DNA from: Lachnospiraceae bacterium
Lineage (GTDB): Bacteria > Bacillota > Clostridia > Lachnospirales > Lachnospiraceae
Direction: 5' to 3'
Assembly: GCA_024688505.1 (NCBI GenBank)
Contig: JAILDZ010000078.1
Coordinates: 1 to 40,850, forward strand
DNA: 40,850 nucleotides
Program-made: the position numbers and the translations under genes
Part shown: positions 17,029 to 25,725 of the stretch, in pieces
Layout of the letters: each line of letters starts with the position of its first letter
Position numbering within the stretch: position 1 is the first letter of the stretch
The notes under the pieces: model-generated
Database searches by the model: none
Seen by the model: the letters and a program-made list of their open reading frames with translations, nothing else
What the model was told of the DNA's origin: nothing

Positions 17029-17775
17029 ATGTCAAGAAGAAGAATAATCGCCGGCAACTGGAAGATGAACAAGACTCCCAGCGAGGCAGTGGCACTTTGT
17101 AATGAGCTTAAGGACCTGGTAAAGAATGATGATGTGGATGTGGTATATTGCGTACCCGCTATCGACATCGTTCCGGTAGTGGAAGCAGTGAAGGGCTCCA
17201 ATGTACACGTTGGTGCAGAGAACTTCTACATCGAGGACAAGGGCGCATTCACAGGTGAGATTTCTGCTCCCATGCTTAAGGATGCAGGTGTGGAATACAT
17301 CATTATCGGACATTCCGAGAGAAGAGACATCTTCGGTGAGAATGATGTGCTTATCAACGCAAAGGTGAAGAAAGCATTTGCATCAGGCTTAAAGCCCATC
17401 CTTTGCTGCGGTGAGTCTCTGGCTCTCAGAAAAGCAGACACATATAAGGAGTGGATCGAGAGACAGATCACATGGGATCTGTCCGGCGTGACAGCTGATC
17501 AGGTGAAGAACCTGGTGATCGCTTACGAACCCATCTGGGCTATCGGCACAGGCGAGACAGCTACCGCAGATCAGGCAGAAGAAGTATGTAAGCTCATCCG
17601 TGAACTCATCGCAAAGCTTTATGATCAGGCTACAGCTGATGCGGTTCGTATTCAGTACGGCGGATCTATGAATGCCGGAAATGCAGCAGAGCTTCTTTCC
17701 AAGCCCAACATCGATGGCGGACTGATCGGCGGAGCTTCCTTAAAGCCCGATTTTGGCCAGATCGTTAACGCATAA
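17029..17775 (+). CDS. tpiA: Triosephosphate isomerase
   Basis: 248 residues, a normal length. It interconverts dihydroxyacetone phosphate and glyceraldehyde 3-phosphate. The first strand is [14 protein letters not shown] with the catalytic Asn and Lys. The electrophilic His is in IIGHSERRD, the base Glu in [14 protein letters not shown], and the phosphate loop is [12 protein letters not shown] plus [16 protein letters not shown] precedes the ATG. It is the last gene of the glycolytic set, closed by a strong terminator, and shares the biased codon use of gap. Confidence 0.98.
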   Translation: MSRRRIIAGNWKMNKTPSEAVALCNELKDLVKNDDVDVVYCVPAIDIVPVVEAVKGSNVHVGAENFYIEDKGAFTGEISAPMLKDAGVEYIIIGHSERRDIFGENDVLINAKVKKAFASGLKPILCCGESLALRKADTYKEWIERQITWDLSGVTADQVKNLVIAYEPIWAIGTGETATADQAEEVCKLIRELIAKLYDQATADAVRIQYGGSMNAGNAAELLSKPNIDGGLIGGASLKPDFGQIVNA

Positions 17776-17794
17776 TCTATATTGAAATAATAAA

Positions 17795-17830
17795 CCCGCT
17801 GTACATTTATGTGCAGCGGGCTTATTTTTC
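17795..17830 (+). terminator. Terminator of tpiA
   Basis: An 11 bp stem, CCCGCTGTACA (17795-17805) and TGTGCAGCGGG (17810-17820), with a TTTA loop and the tail CTTATTTTTCTT. Confidence 0.9.
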
Positions 17831-17849
17831 TTTGGAGTAGGAAAGATAT

Positions 17850-18803
17850 ATGAAAGCACTTTATTATGATGGCAAAGGTATGGTATACAGGGAAGATATG
17901 CCTGTTCCGAAGCCTGAAAAAGGTCAGAGTCTTATAAAGATTATCATCGCGGATATATGCAGCACCGATAAAGAGATCCTGAAAGGATACAGGCCGGATT
18001 TTCGCGGCATCATGGGACACGAATTCGTAGGCGAAGTGGTGGAGAGCGAGAATAAGGAACTTATAGGAAAGACAGTGGTGGGAGAAATGAACCAGGGATG
18101 CGGCAAATGTCTTTACTGCCGCACCGGTCGGGAAAAGCACTGCCCGGAAAGAAGAGTTATCGGTATGTCAAAAGACGGCTGCTTTGCGGAATATATGACC
18201 CTGGCGGATCATCTCATTCATCCCATACCGGAAAGTCTGTCGCCGGAAAAGGCGGTTTTTACGGAACCCCTGGCTGCGGCTCAGGAGATCCCGACTCAGA
18301 TACATATCGATCCGTCCCTTAATGCGGCTGTGATCGGAGACGGAAGACTGGGATTTATGATAGCACAGGTCCTTGCCCTTACCGGTGTTGACCTGACGAT
18401 TATCGGACGTCATGAAGAAAAACTGGAAATGTTCAGACCTTTTGCAAAGACTGTTTTAAGCTCGAAGTACAGTGAGGACAGGATGTATAGCGTAGAGGAC
18501 TGTTTTGAATATGTGATCGATGCTACAGGAAAAGCTGACGGCATCAGGCTGGCCCTGAAGATAGTGCGAAAGATGGGAACCATAGTCCTTAAAAGCACCT
18601 ATTCCGGAGAGACAGCCCTGGACCTCTGTCTGATCCCTGTGAATGAGATCACCGTAGTGGGGAGCAGGTGCGGCCCGTTCCCACCGGCCATCAAGCTTCT
18701 TTCGGAGGGAAAGGTGTCTTTCCCGCCTGTAGAAATATTCGATCTTTCCGAGTATGAGAAAGCATTTGCATCCACAGCATTTAAGGCCGGGTTTCGGTTT
18801 TAG
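17850..18803 (+). CDS. Zinc-dependent medium-chain alcohol dehydrogenase-like protein
   Basis: 317 residues, slightly short for the family (about 340). It would oxidise or reduce an alcohol or polyol with NAD(P). Catalytic zinc ligands are in DICSTD and GHEFVGEV. The structural zinc site is the four-Cys motif CGKCLYCRTGREKHC; TEPLAAAQE provides the second-shell Glu. The nucleotide fold is AAVIGDGRLGFMIAQVLALTG, close to GxGxxG but with a GDGRLG turn. The substrate cannot be told. GGAGTAGGAAAG precedes the ATG. It begins right after the tpiA terminator, and no promoter is evident beyond A/T-rich sequence. Confidence 0.88.
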   Translation: MKALYYDGKGMVYREDMPVPKPEKGQSLIKIIIADICSTDKEILKGYRPDFRGIMGHEFVGEVVESENKELIGKTVVGEMNQGCGKCLYCRTGREKHCPERRVIGMSKDGCFAEYMTLADHLIHPIPESLSPEKAVFTEPLAAAQEIPTQIHIDPSLNAAVIGDGRLGFMIAQVLALTGVDLTIIGRHEEKLEMFRPFAKTVLSSKYSEDRMYSVEDCFEYVIDATGKADGIRLALKIVRKMGTIVLKSTYSGETALDLCLIPVNEITVVGSRCGPFPPAIKLLSEGKVSFPPVEIFDLSEYEKAFASTAFKAGFRF

Positions 18804-18833
18804 ATCGGATTAGATTTTTGGTGTTCCTAATAG

Positions 18834-18839
18834 TATAAT
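18834..18839 (+). promoter_or_regulatory. Possible -10 box of the GGDEF gene
   Basis: A perfect TATAAT 39 bp before the ATG, with no good -35 at 16-18 bp upstream. Confidence 0.35.
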
Positions 18840-18878
18840 GATTTAGACTAAATTTATGACCACGTTTGGAAAGAGATC

Positions 18879-19667
18879 ATGAACAATTATTTTTTACTAC
18901 TGGCGCTGTGTATTTTACTGGCGTCTATCCTCATATACACCATCAGATTATCCGGCAGGATAAACAGGCTGGAAAGATATCTTAAAGAGTATACCGATAC
19001 GGAGAGCGACAGTTCGAAAGCCAAAATAGAAGGCCTCACTTCATCCGGGGATATCGTATCTTCCCTGGCTATCATGATGTACTCCATCATCCTGAAGAAA
19101 GAAAGCTTAAAAAGGGACAGTGACCGCACGGCAAAAGAACTTACGGACAGCAGGAAAAAGGTGCAGGAGATGTCGGAAGTGGCCATCATGGACGAGCTGA
19201 CAGGCATCAGAAACAAGGCTGCCTACGAGAAGGAAGTGAAGAAACTGGAATGGGACGTGGGATACGACCATTCTGATTTTGCCATAGTCCTTGTGGACCT
19301 GAATGACCTGAAAGGGATCAATGAAAGAAACGGTCATGAAAAGGGCGATGAAGCCATAAGAAAACTTTGTCGTATGGTTTGTAAGAAGTTTGCCCATTCT
19401 GCAGTATTTCGACTGGGAACAGATGAATTTATAGCGATACTTCGAAAAGAGGATTTTGAAAACAGAGATCTTCTGGTGAAGGAATTCGAAATGGATATGG
19501 AAAATATGGCATCGAATGCCGGCCTGAAAGAGTGGGAAAAGATATCGGCAGCCATAGGCATGGCCGAATACATCCCGGAAGTGGATCCGGGAACGGATAC
19601 GGTATATCAAAGAGCTAGAAATGCCATGGAAGAAAGAAAGCAGGAGATGAAGGGATACATGGAATAG
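18879..19667 (+). CDS. Membrane-anchored GGDEF-domain protein, degenerate signature
   Basis: 262 residues. An N-terminal transmembrane helix (YFLLLALCILLASILIYTI) and a coiled linker (to about 100) lead into a diguanylate-cyclase domain: DELTGIRNKAAYEKEV, then VLVDLNDLKGINERNGHEKGDEA with the metal/substrate-binding aspartate and asparagine. The active-site loop is G180-T-D-E-F184, where the canonical form is GG(D/E)EF, and no RxxD inhibitory site precedes it. The second glycine contacts GTP, so activity is doubtful. It may be a weak cyclase or a c-di-GMP/GTP-sensing scaffold. It converges on the aminotransferase with 6 bp between the stops. Confidence 0.88.
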   Translation: MNNYFLLLALCILLASILIYTIRLSGRINRLERYLKEYTDTESDSSKAKIEGLTSSGDIVSSLAIMMYSIILKKESLKRDSDRTAKELTDSRKKVQEMSEVAIMDELTGIRNKAAYEKEVKKLEWDVGYDHSDFAIVLVDLNDLKGINERNGHEKGDEAIRKLCRMVCKKFAHSAVFRLGTDEFIAILRKEDFENRDLLVKEFEMDMENMASNAGLKEWEKISAAIGMAEYIPEVDPGTDTVYQRARNAMEERKQEMKGYME

Positions 19668-19673
19668 AACTCT

Positions 19674-20762
19674 TTATCTCAGCAGGCATTCTGCCAGCCT
19701 GTCATTATCTGCTTTATTCATAAAGCAGATGCGGATAAACCTGTCGGACAGGAAGGGGAAAGTGGAGCAGTCTCTTATCATCATTTTTTCCCTGATGGCT
19801 CTTTCGAAAAGAGCTCCGGAAGAGAGGCTGTCATCCAGTATCTTAAGCAGCATAAAATTCGCTGTGGGCTTAAATGCCTTGAACTTATGGGACTTAGTGA
19901 ACATTTCATACAGTCTTTCTCTTTCGGAAGAAATGAGGGAGACTGTTTCTTTTATATATTCCTTATCTGAAAACATGATGCATCCCGCGATCTCTGCCAG
20001 AGAGTTTATCATCCAGGGATTTTTATATTGATTGATGGCCTTTAACAGATCTGCGTTTCCGGTGATGGCATATCCCAGGCGAAGCCCCGGAGCCGCAAAG
20101 AACTTACTGGTGCCGCGAAGGATGATGATATTGTTATAAAATGCCGCCAGCGGAATAGAAGAGTACTTTTCGGACTCTTCCACAAATTCCATATATGTTT
20201 CATCCACCATCACATAGATGTTGTTTTCTTTGCATACATCCAGAATGGTACGCATTTCATTTTTGGAAATGCAGGTGGAGGTGGGATTATTCGGATTACA
20301 GAGTATCACCAGGTCCAGGTCTTCTGAGAGTTTGTCGGTGAAGTGATGGATGTCCAGTCTGAAGTCCGCATCTTCCTTAAGGGGATAATATCTGGTGCGG
20401 CCGCCTTCCAGTGTGATCTCTCTTTCATACTCGGAATAGGTGGGACCCAGGATCAGAGCCTTCTTCGGATGTGTGATCTGAATGAACAGTGAGATAAGCT
20501 CCGTGGTGCCGTTCCCCACGATGATATGGGATGGATCTGCACCGGAGTATTCTGCGATGGACTCGCGCAGGTCCTTATACTCCCTGTCGGGGTAGTTTTC
20601 TATGCGTGTTATATGGGATGACAGCTCCGAGCGAAGACGCGGTGAGATGCCAAGCGGGTTCACGTTGGCAGAAAAACTGACGATCTCTTCTTTCTTTATG
20701 CCATATATTTTTTCTATTTTTTCCAGGTCACTGCCGTGGAAATGATCTTTATGTTCCAGCAT
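19674..20762 (-). CDS. Class I/II PLP aminotransferase, CobD/HisC-like
   Basis: 362 residues from the ATG at 20762, preceded on the minus strand by GGAGG 5 nt away. An upstream ATG at 20813 would place the promoter -10 inside the coding region, so I reject it. Fold type I PLP signatures: FSANVNPLGISPRL near the N-terminus, IVGNGTTELISLF, LCNPNNPTS (cofactor Asn), VDETYMEF (cofactor Asp/Tyr), LRGTSKFFAAPGLRLGYA with the Schiff-base Lys and the Arg, and IRICFMN for the substrate carboxylate Arg. The N-terminal pattern resembles CobD (threonine-phosphate decarboxylase) as well as HisC. No cobalamin or histidine genes are adjacent, so the exact reaction stays open. Confidence 0.85.
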   Translation of the reverse strand: MLEHKDHFHGSDLEKIEKIYGIKKEEIVSFSANVNPLGISPRLRSELSSHITRIENYPDREYKDLRESIAEYSGADPSHIIVGNGTTELISLFIQITHPKKALILGPTYSEYEREITLEGGRTRYYPLKEDADFRLDIHHFTDKLSEDLDLVILCNPNNPTSTCISKNEMRTILDVCKENNIYVMVDETYMEFVEESEKYSSIPLAAFYNNIIILRGTSKFFAAPGLRLGYAITGNADLLKAINQYKNPWMINSLAEIAGCIMFSDKEYIKETVSLISSERERLYEMFTKSHKFKAFKPTANFMLLKILDDSLSSGALFERAIREKMMIRDCSTFPFLSDRFIRICFMNKADNDRLAECLLR

Positions 20763-20792
20763 ATATGCCTCCATGTCCCCAAAATTTAGACC

Positions 20793-20821
20793 ATTATACA
20801 CCATCTTTTCCATGCAGACCA
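20793..20821 (-). promoter_or_regulatory. Promoter of the aminotransferase gene
   Basis: Minus-strand TATAAT (complement of 20793-20798) with a weak -35 TGGTCT (20816-20821) 17 bp upstream. It lies back to back with the promoter of the next operon. Confidence 0.5.
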
Positions 20822-20826
20822 GTTAT

Positions 20827-20855
20827 TTGCATGCGGGTAGAGGTTGGTTTATAAT
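20827..20855 (+). promoter_or_regulatory. Promoter of the DUF5717-type operon
   Basis: TTGCAT (20827-20832), a 17 bp spacer and a perfect TATAAT (20850-20855). The predicted start near 20862 excludes the in-frame TTG at 20844 as a translation start. Confidence 0.6.
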
Positions 20856-20894
20856 ACTATATTGATTTATTGTGTAAAAAAGGGACGACTGACC

Positions 20895-23800
20895 TTGCGT
20901 AAACGTATCTACAGGCTCTCTGAAGCCAAGTTTGACAACGATAAACCGGATATTATCCTGTCGGATAATGACATAAGATCTCTCTTTGTCAGAAAAAGAA
21001 AGGCAGAGGGTGTATTTACGATACGCAGCGGAAATAATGTACCCATTCGCGGGATAGTCTATTCTTCAAATCCATATGTGATCTGTCAGAAGCCCGAATT
21101 CGAAGGCACCGAGATCCGCATCAAATATCATATTGCAGACCTTGATCATAAGGACGGAGAGAGCCTTAAGGGCGAGTTTACCGTGGTGGCAAACACTGCA
21201 GAGCTGCATATCCCATATACGTTTACATTCATAGATGAGCCTCTTAGAGGGGCCTTTGGCACCATTGACACTTTGGAGGACTTTACAGCCCTGGCAAAGG
21301 AAAGATGGCATGATGCCATGGCGCTTTTCTATTCGGATGCATTTGCTGCCTTCATGGAAAAGCAGCCTGAAAAGCAAAGACTTTTATACAGCGGATATAA
21401 AAATGCTGTCCGTTCCTCATCGAATCTGGAAGAATTTCTGGTGTCCGCAGGGCAGAAGGAACGCACTTCCTTTACCATGGAAGAGGGTACCTCCCGTTAC
21501 TATAAGATGCGGGAAAACGAGAAGAACTCCATAGAGATCCAGAAGACCACCTGGGGACATATAGAAATAGACGTGGAATGCGACAGTGATTTCGTCACCG
21601 TGGAAAAAGAGCATATCACAAATGACTATTTCCTGGGCAGTGTGCTGATCTTTGACTATTATGTGCATAGGGACAGGCTCCACGCAGGGATCAATAAAGC
21701 AACCATACGCTTTAAATCCCAGGATACGGTTAAGGAATACCACATAGAGGCTTCGCTTCAGGCAGAGGATGATACCTCATATCTCAGGCATTTCACATCA
21801 AAAAAGAAAAAGGTAGAGCTTACTTCCCTGTATAAGGATTTCAGATTCGGCCGGGTACAGACTTCGGAATGGTGCACAGGTACACTAAGGATCCTGCAGG
21901 AACTGAAGGAAGCGGAGGCGGATGAAGCCGGAGAGACAGAGTTTGGCGGACCGGAGGTGAATGTATGGTATCTCATGATGCAGGCTCAGGCCCTCATTGT
22001 AAACCGTCAGAGGCAGGATGCGCTTTTTATCATTTCCGACCTGAAGAAGGATATTGACGATAAGAAGAGTGCCGAATGGGCATATCTTCTCTATCTTTGC
22101 ACCCTGATAGAACAGGAAGAGAGCTATGTGAACCGCCTTACGGATGAGATAGAAAAGATCCGTCTGGAGCATCAGGGGGATGTGCGTATATTCTGGTTCC
22201 TTTTATTCCTTCGGGAAGAATATCTGGACGATAACGGCAGGAAACTAAATGATATAAGAAAATGGGTAGACAAGGGAGAATGCTCACCTTTCATATATCT
22301 GGAAGCATATTATATCCTGAAGCTTTCACCATATCTTTTTAACAGGTTCGAGCCCTTCTTCATTAAGATCATGAAATGGATCTGTCATGAAAAAGCCATC
22401 ACAGCGGACATGTCCATCCAGGTGGCTCATGCACTGGAAGCGGAAGATGAATTTAAAAAAGATGTATATGAGATAGCAAAGACTGCATATGAAGCCTATC
22501 CTTCGGAAGAGCTTTTGATGCAGATCCTGATATATATCCTGAAGGCGGAAAAATACGGCAGTGAATATCTGAAGTGGTACGAAAAAGCCGTGAATAAAGA
22601 AGTGAGACTTACCGGGCTCTATGAAGCATACCTCATGTCTCTTCCGGATGATTTCGCGGGAGAGCTTCCGGAAAAGGTCACCATGTATTTTAAATATCAG
22701 AGTAACCTTTCATACCAGAAGAAGGCTTTTATCTATGCAGGTGTCATCGGACATAAGAGGCAGAGCCCCCTTGTGTATGAGCAGTATTTAAGAGGCTTGG
22801 AAACCTTCACCATGGAGCAGATGAGGCTCAATCATATGGATGACAATCTGGCCATCTGCTATCAGAATATCATGGATGTGGGACTCATTAATCCGGATAT
22901 TTCCGATGCTATGAGCAGGCTCATCTTCACAAAGAAGATAGGCTGCAGAAATAAGAACATCAGGCGAATCATTGTGCTGGAAAGCTTCAGAAACGATCCA
23001 TGGATATGCCCTGTGACGGACAGCGTGGCCTATGTTCCTGTATTTACCGAAAACAGTGTCATCTTTTTAGAGGATGACAGGGGTGTGCTCTATGCCGGAG
23101 AAAATGAATATTATGTGGAGAACCTCATCCGTTATGAGGGATTTTATGAGGCTTTAAAGGCCCAGTCCAAGAATCCGCTCTATTATATAGTTCATGACTA
23201 TGATAAGAAGATGGAAAAGGATTATCTGTCCAGGGATGATCTTATATATGCGGAAACCTTCTTAAACAGTGAGGAAATATCCGACAGATATAAGGCTGTT
23301 CATTATCCGGATATAGCGAGATTCTTACATGTGAACGGCAGGGAAGATATCCTGGAGAAACATCTCCTCCTTAAGAAACCGTATGCATCCCTTTCATTTG
23401 ACATGATGGTGTATATGATGGAGATATGCATCCAGAACGGTTTTTATGAAGAAGCCCTAAGGCTTATGTATAAATATAACGGTCTCAGCGTGGATGTGAG
23501 GCTTCTTCTTAAGATGTGCACAGTGCTTCTTTCCGAAAGAAATGAAGTCCATGAGGGGGATGACTTTTTCATTTCGCTCTGTGCCATGCTTTTGAAAAAG
23601 GATGTGTTCAGCAGTGAGCTCACGGAGTATATGGCTAAATACTATTCCGGACCCACCGATGAGATGATGAAGCTGTGCACCCTCACCCATGACTTTAATG
23701 TGCGGGAAGAAAAACTGTACGAACGCACCATTATGCAAATGCTCTATACGGATAATGCAGACCTTAGGAGCGGAGATATATTCAGATTATATCTGCAGCA

Positions 23801-24470
23801 TAACCCGAACCGTATGGTGATGGAAGCATATATCACATTCTACAGCGACATATATATGCGTACTGGACAGGAAGTGCCGGATATCATTTTCATGGAGCTC
23901 CTGAAATACTATCTGCGTGAGACCAGGCTGAATGAGCCCTGCAGACTGGCCCTTATGAAGCACCTGTGTCTGAAAAGGGAACTGACGGAAAGCCAGGAAG
24001 AAGCATTGGATTCACTTGTGAAGGAATTCACCATCAGGAATATATACTTCCCGTTCTACAGGGAGATGGAAGAAGACATACAGATCAAGTATCACCTTTA
24101 TGATAAGACATTTCTGTCATTTAACGGAGAAAGAGGACGAAGAGTCCTGCTTCGGTATGCCATGGATAACGGAGACACATATGTGGATGAAATGCCGGAG
24201 ATGTATGAAGGCATTTTCGTGAAGACCTTTATCATGTTCTTTGGCGAGACCGTGGAATATGAAGTGTTCTATGAAGATCAGCCGGATGTAGTGCTGCTTC
24301 GGGATAAGGTGATGTACCAGAACAGTGAAGGAAAGGGAAGCGACAGATACACCCTTCTTAACAGAATGCAAAGCGCAGTGGTCTATGGAGAAACAGAGGA
24401 GCTGATACGCGAATTGAAGGAATATCAAGGGCTCGATGAAGTGACCGGAAACTTGTTTAAGGTGATATAA
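20895..24470 (+). CDS. Giant DUF5717-type protein: two beta domains and a long helical repeat
   Basis: About 1191 residues if it begins at the TTG at 20895 (L-R-K-R-I-Y-R-L-S), which has AAAGGGA about 9 nt upstream; other in-frame starts lie in the promoter. Residues about 35-130 look like a beta-sandwich (FTIRSGNNVPIRGIVY, GEFTVVANTAELHIPYTF). A second follows at about 210-310 (IEIQKTTWGHIEIDVECDSDFVTV), reminiscent of BACON-like domains. From about 320 to 1050 the protein is almost entirely amphipathic helices resembling tetratricopeptide-type solenoids, then a C-terminal beta-rich segment (VKTFIMFFGETVEYEVFYED). No signal peptide or transmembrane helix is seen. I associate it with the DUF5717 family of Lachnospiraceae, whose function is unknown. 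It leads the four-gene block ending at 27789. Confidence 0.75.
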   Translation: MRKRIYRLSEAKFDNDKPDIILSDNDIRSLFVRKRKAEGVFTIRSGNNVPIRGIVYSSNPYVICQKPEFEGTEIRIKYHIADLDHKDGESLKGEFTVVANTAELHIPYTFTFIDEPLRGAFGTIDTLEDFTALAKERWHDAMALFYSDAFAAFMEKQPEKQRLLYSGYKNAVRSSSNLEEFLVSAGQKERTSFTMEEGTSRYYKMRENEKNSIEIQKTTWGHIEIDVECDSDFVTVEKEHITNDYFLGSVLIFDYYVHRDRLHAGINKATIRFKSQDTVKEYHIEASLQAEDDTSYLRHFTSKKKKVELTSLYKDFRFGRVQTSEWCTGTLRILQELKEAEADEAGETEFGGPEVNVWYLMMQAQALIVNRQRQDALFIISDLKKDIDDKKSAEWAYLLYLCTLIEQEESYVNRLTDEIEKIRLEHQGDVRIFWFLLFLREEYLDDNGRKLNDIRKWVDKGECSPFIYLEAYYILKLSPYLFNRFEPFFIKIMKWICHEKAITADMSIQVAHALEAEDEFKKDVYEIAKTAYEAYPSEELLMQILIYILKAEKYGSEYLKWYEKAVNKEVRLTGLYEAYLMSLPDDFAGELPEKVTMYFKYQSNLSYQKKAFIYAGVIGHKRQSPLVYEQYLRGLETFTMEQMRLNHMDDNLAICYQNIMDVGLINPDISDAMSRLIFTKKIGCRNKNIRRIIVLESFRNDPWICPVTDSVAYVPVFTENSVIFLEDDRGVLYAGENEYYVENLIRYEGFYEALKAQSKNPLYYIVHDYDKKMEKDYLSRDDLIYAETFLNSEEISDRYKAVHYPDIARFLHVNGREDILEKHLLLKKPYASLSFDMMVYMMEICIQNGFYEEALRLMYKYNGLSVDVRLLLKMCTVLLSERNEVHEGDDFFISLCAMLLKKDVFSSELTEYMAKYYSGPTDEMMKLCTLTHDFNVREEKLYERTIMQMLYTDNADLRSGDIFRLYLQHNPNRMVMEAYITFYSDIYMRTGQEVPDIIFMELLKYYLRETRLNEPCRLALMKHLCLKRELTESQEEALDSLVKEFTIRNIYFPFYREMEEDIQIKYHLYDKTFLSFNGERGRRVLLRYAMDNGDTYVDEMPEMYEGIFVKTFIMFFGETVEYEVFYEDQPDVVLLRDKVMYQNSEGKGSDRYTLLNRMQSAVVYGETEELIRELKEYQGLDEVTGNLFKVI

Positions 24471-24473
24471 GGC

Positions 24474-25709
24474 ATGAGTGAACAGGAAAGCGTATATCTG
24501 GGAATAGATATAAACGACAAATATACCATGGTGAGTTATTATAACTCCTCCATGCCGGAGCCTGATACCATAAGCACCGTGATAGGTTCTGAAAGCTATC
24601 AGATCCCTACTTTTCTTGCAAAAAGGAAGGGCATGGGGCAGTGGTTCTTCGGCAGGGAAGCAAAAAGCCAGGTAAATACCAGAAATGCGGATGGCATAGA
24701 TCATCTCTATCATCTGGCACTTTCTAATTCCAATGTGATACTGGAAGGTGAAAGCTTCATGGCCAGAGACCTGATGGTGATCTTCATAAAGAAGCTTCTG
24801 GCTATCCCCGGGCATTTTTATGCAAATAAGCCCATAGCAAAGATAGTATTCTCCGTGGATCATATCACCATGGATGTGATATCTCTGTTTTCACTCATTT
24901 CAAATCAACTGGGACTCTCCGGAGAGAAGACCATGATCATAGACCATAGTGAGAGCTTTTACTATTATGCCCTCAGTCAGGAACCTGTGCTCTTCCAGAA
25001 TGATGTGATGCTCTTTGATTACAGCGGAAATAATATATCCCACTGTCTTTTAAAGAGAAATAAGAACACCACACCTCAGGTGGTGACACTTCTCCAGGGG
25101 AATCATCCGCCGCTTCTGGAGCATAAGGACATGGAATTCCAGTCCATAGTCACGGAAGAATTCGCAGGAAATTCCATCTCTTCCGTGTATCTTATCGGAG
25201 ACGGTTTTGACGGGGACTGGATGAAAAATTCCCTGGCCGTTATATGTAACGGCAGGCGAGTGTTCCTGGGGAAGAACCTGTATTCCAAAGGAGCCTGCTA
25301 TGCGGGAGCCATAAAGGACGGATATAAGGAATGGCCCTTTGTATTCATAGGGGATAACGAACTGAAACTGAACCTGTCCATAAAGGTTTCCGACAGGAAT
25401 GAGATGAAGTTCATCACCCTGATAAACGCCGGCGAAAGCTGGTTCAATGAAACCGGAGAGTGCGAAGTGGTGCTGGACGGTTCATCCGAGGTGACATTCT
25501 GGGTGCAGAAACCCGACAGGCGTGATGCATCCCTCAGAGTGCTGGAACTTACGGATCTGCCGAAACGGGAAAACCGTACCACCAGGCTTCGCATCATGGC
25601 AAAGGCTCTGTCGGATAAGAAGGTGGAGATAGAGATCCATGATCTGGGATTCGGAGAGATAGTGCCGTCTTCAAATAAGGTGTGGTATCACACTGTGGAA
25701 CTGCAGTAG
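24474..25709 (+). CDS. DUF5716-type actin/Hsp70-like protein
   Basis: 411 residues, 3 bp after the giant protein gene. VYLGIDINDKYTMVSYYN is a phosphate-1-like loop. After a helical segment (FMARDLMVIFIKKLLAIPG), IVFSVDHIT, TMIIDHSESFYYYALSQE and VMLFDYSGNNISHCLL resemble the phosphate-2 and connecting strands of the ASKHA (actin/Hsp70) fold. VYLIGDGFDGDWM resembles the adenosine motif, with G-D-G-F where Hsp70 has GGxxR. The C-terminal third (about 285-410) is beta-rich (LNLSIKVSDRNEMKFITL, FWVQKPDRRDASLRVLEL). No linker or substrate domain like DnaK is evident. I relate it to DUF5716. Whether it binds ATP is unproven. Confidence 0.75.
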   Translation: MSEQESVYLGIDINDKYTMVSYYNSSMPEPDTISTVIGSESYQIPTFLAKRKGMGQWFFGREAKSQVNTRNADGIDHLYHLALSNSNVILEGESFMARDLMVIFIKKLLAIPGHFYANKPIAKIVFSVDHITMDVISLFSLISNQLGLSGEKTMIIDHSESFYYYALSQEPVLFQNDVMLFDYSGNNISHCLLKRNKNTTPQVVTLLQGNHPPLLEHKDMEFQSIVTEEFAGNSISSVYLIGDGFDGDWMKNSLAVICNGRRVFLGKNLYSKGACYAGAIKDGYKEWPFVFIGDNELKLNLSIKVSDRNEMKFITLINAGESWFNETGECEVVLDGSSEVTFWVQKPDRRDASLRVLELTDLPKRENRTTRLRIMAKALSDKKVEIEIHDLGFGEIVPSSNKVWYHTVELQ

Positions 25710-25725
25710 AGAAGGGAAAAGTGAT

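Noticed and set aside
20763-20813. A longer N-terminus for the aminotransferase from the ATG at 20813.
   Set aside because: The minus-strand TATAAT (20793-20798) would fall inside the coding region, whereas GGAGG at 20768-20772 fits the ATG at 20762.
20844-20894. A longer N-terminus for the giant protein starting at the TTG at 20844.
   Set aside because: It would be encoded upstream of the predicted transcription start (the -10 box is at 20850-20855) and has no ribosome site.
24117-24863. A minus-strand frame of 248 codons across the junction of the giant protein and the DUF5716-type gene.
   Set aside because: Both plus-strand genes are continuous and co-spaced. The minus frame is His/Tyr-rich antisense sequence without family motifs.
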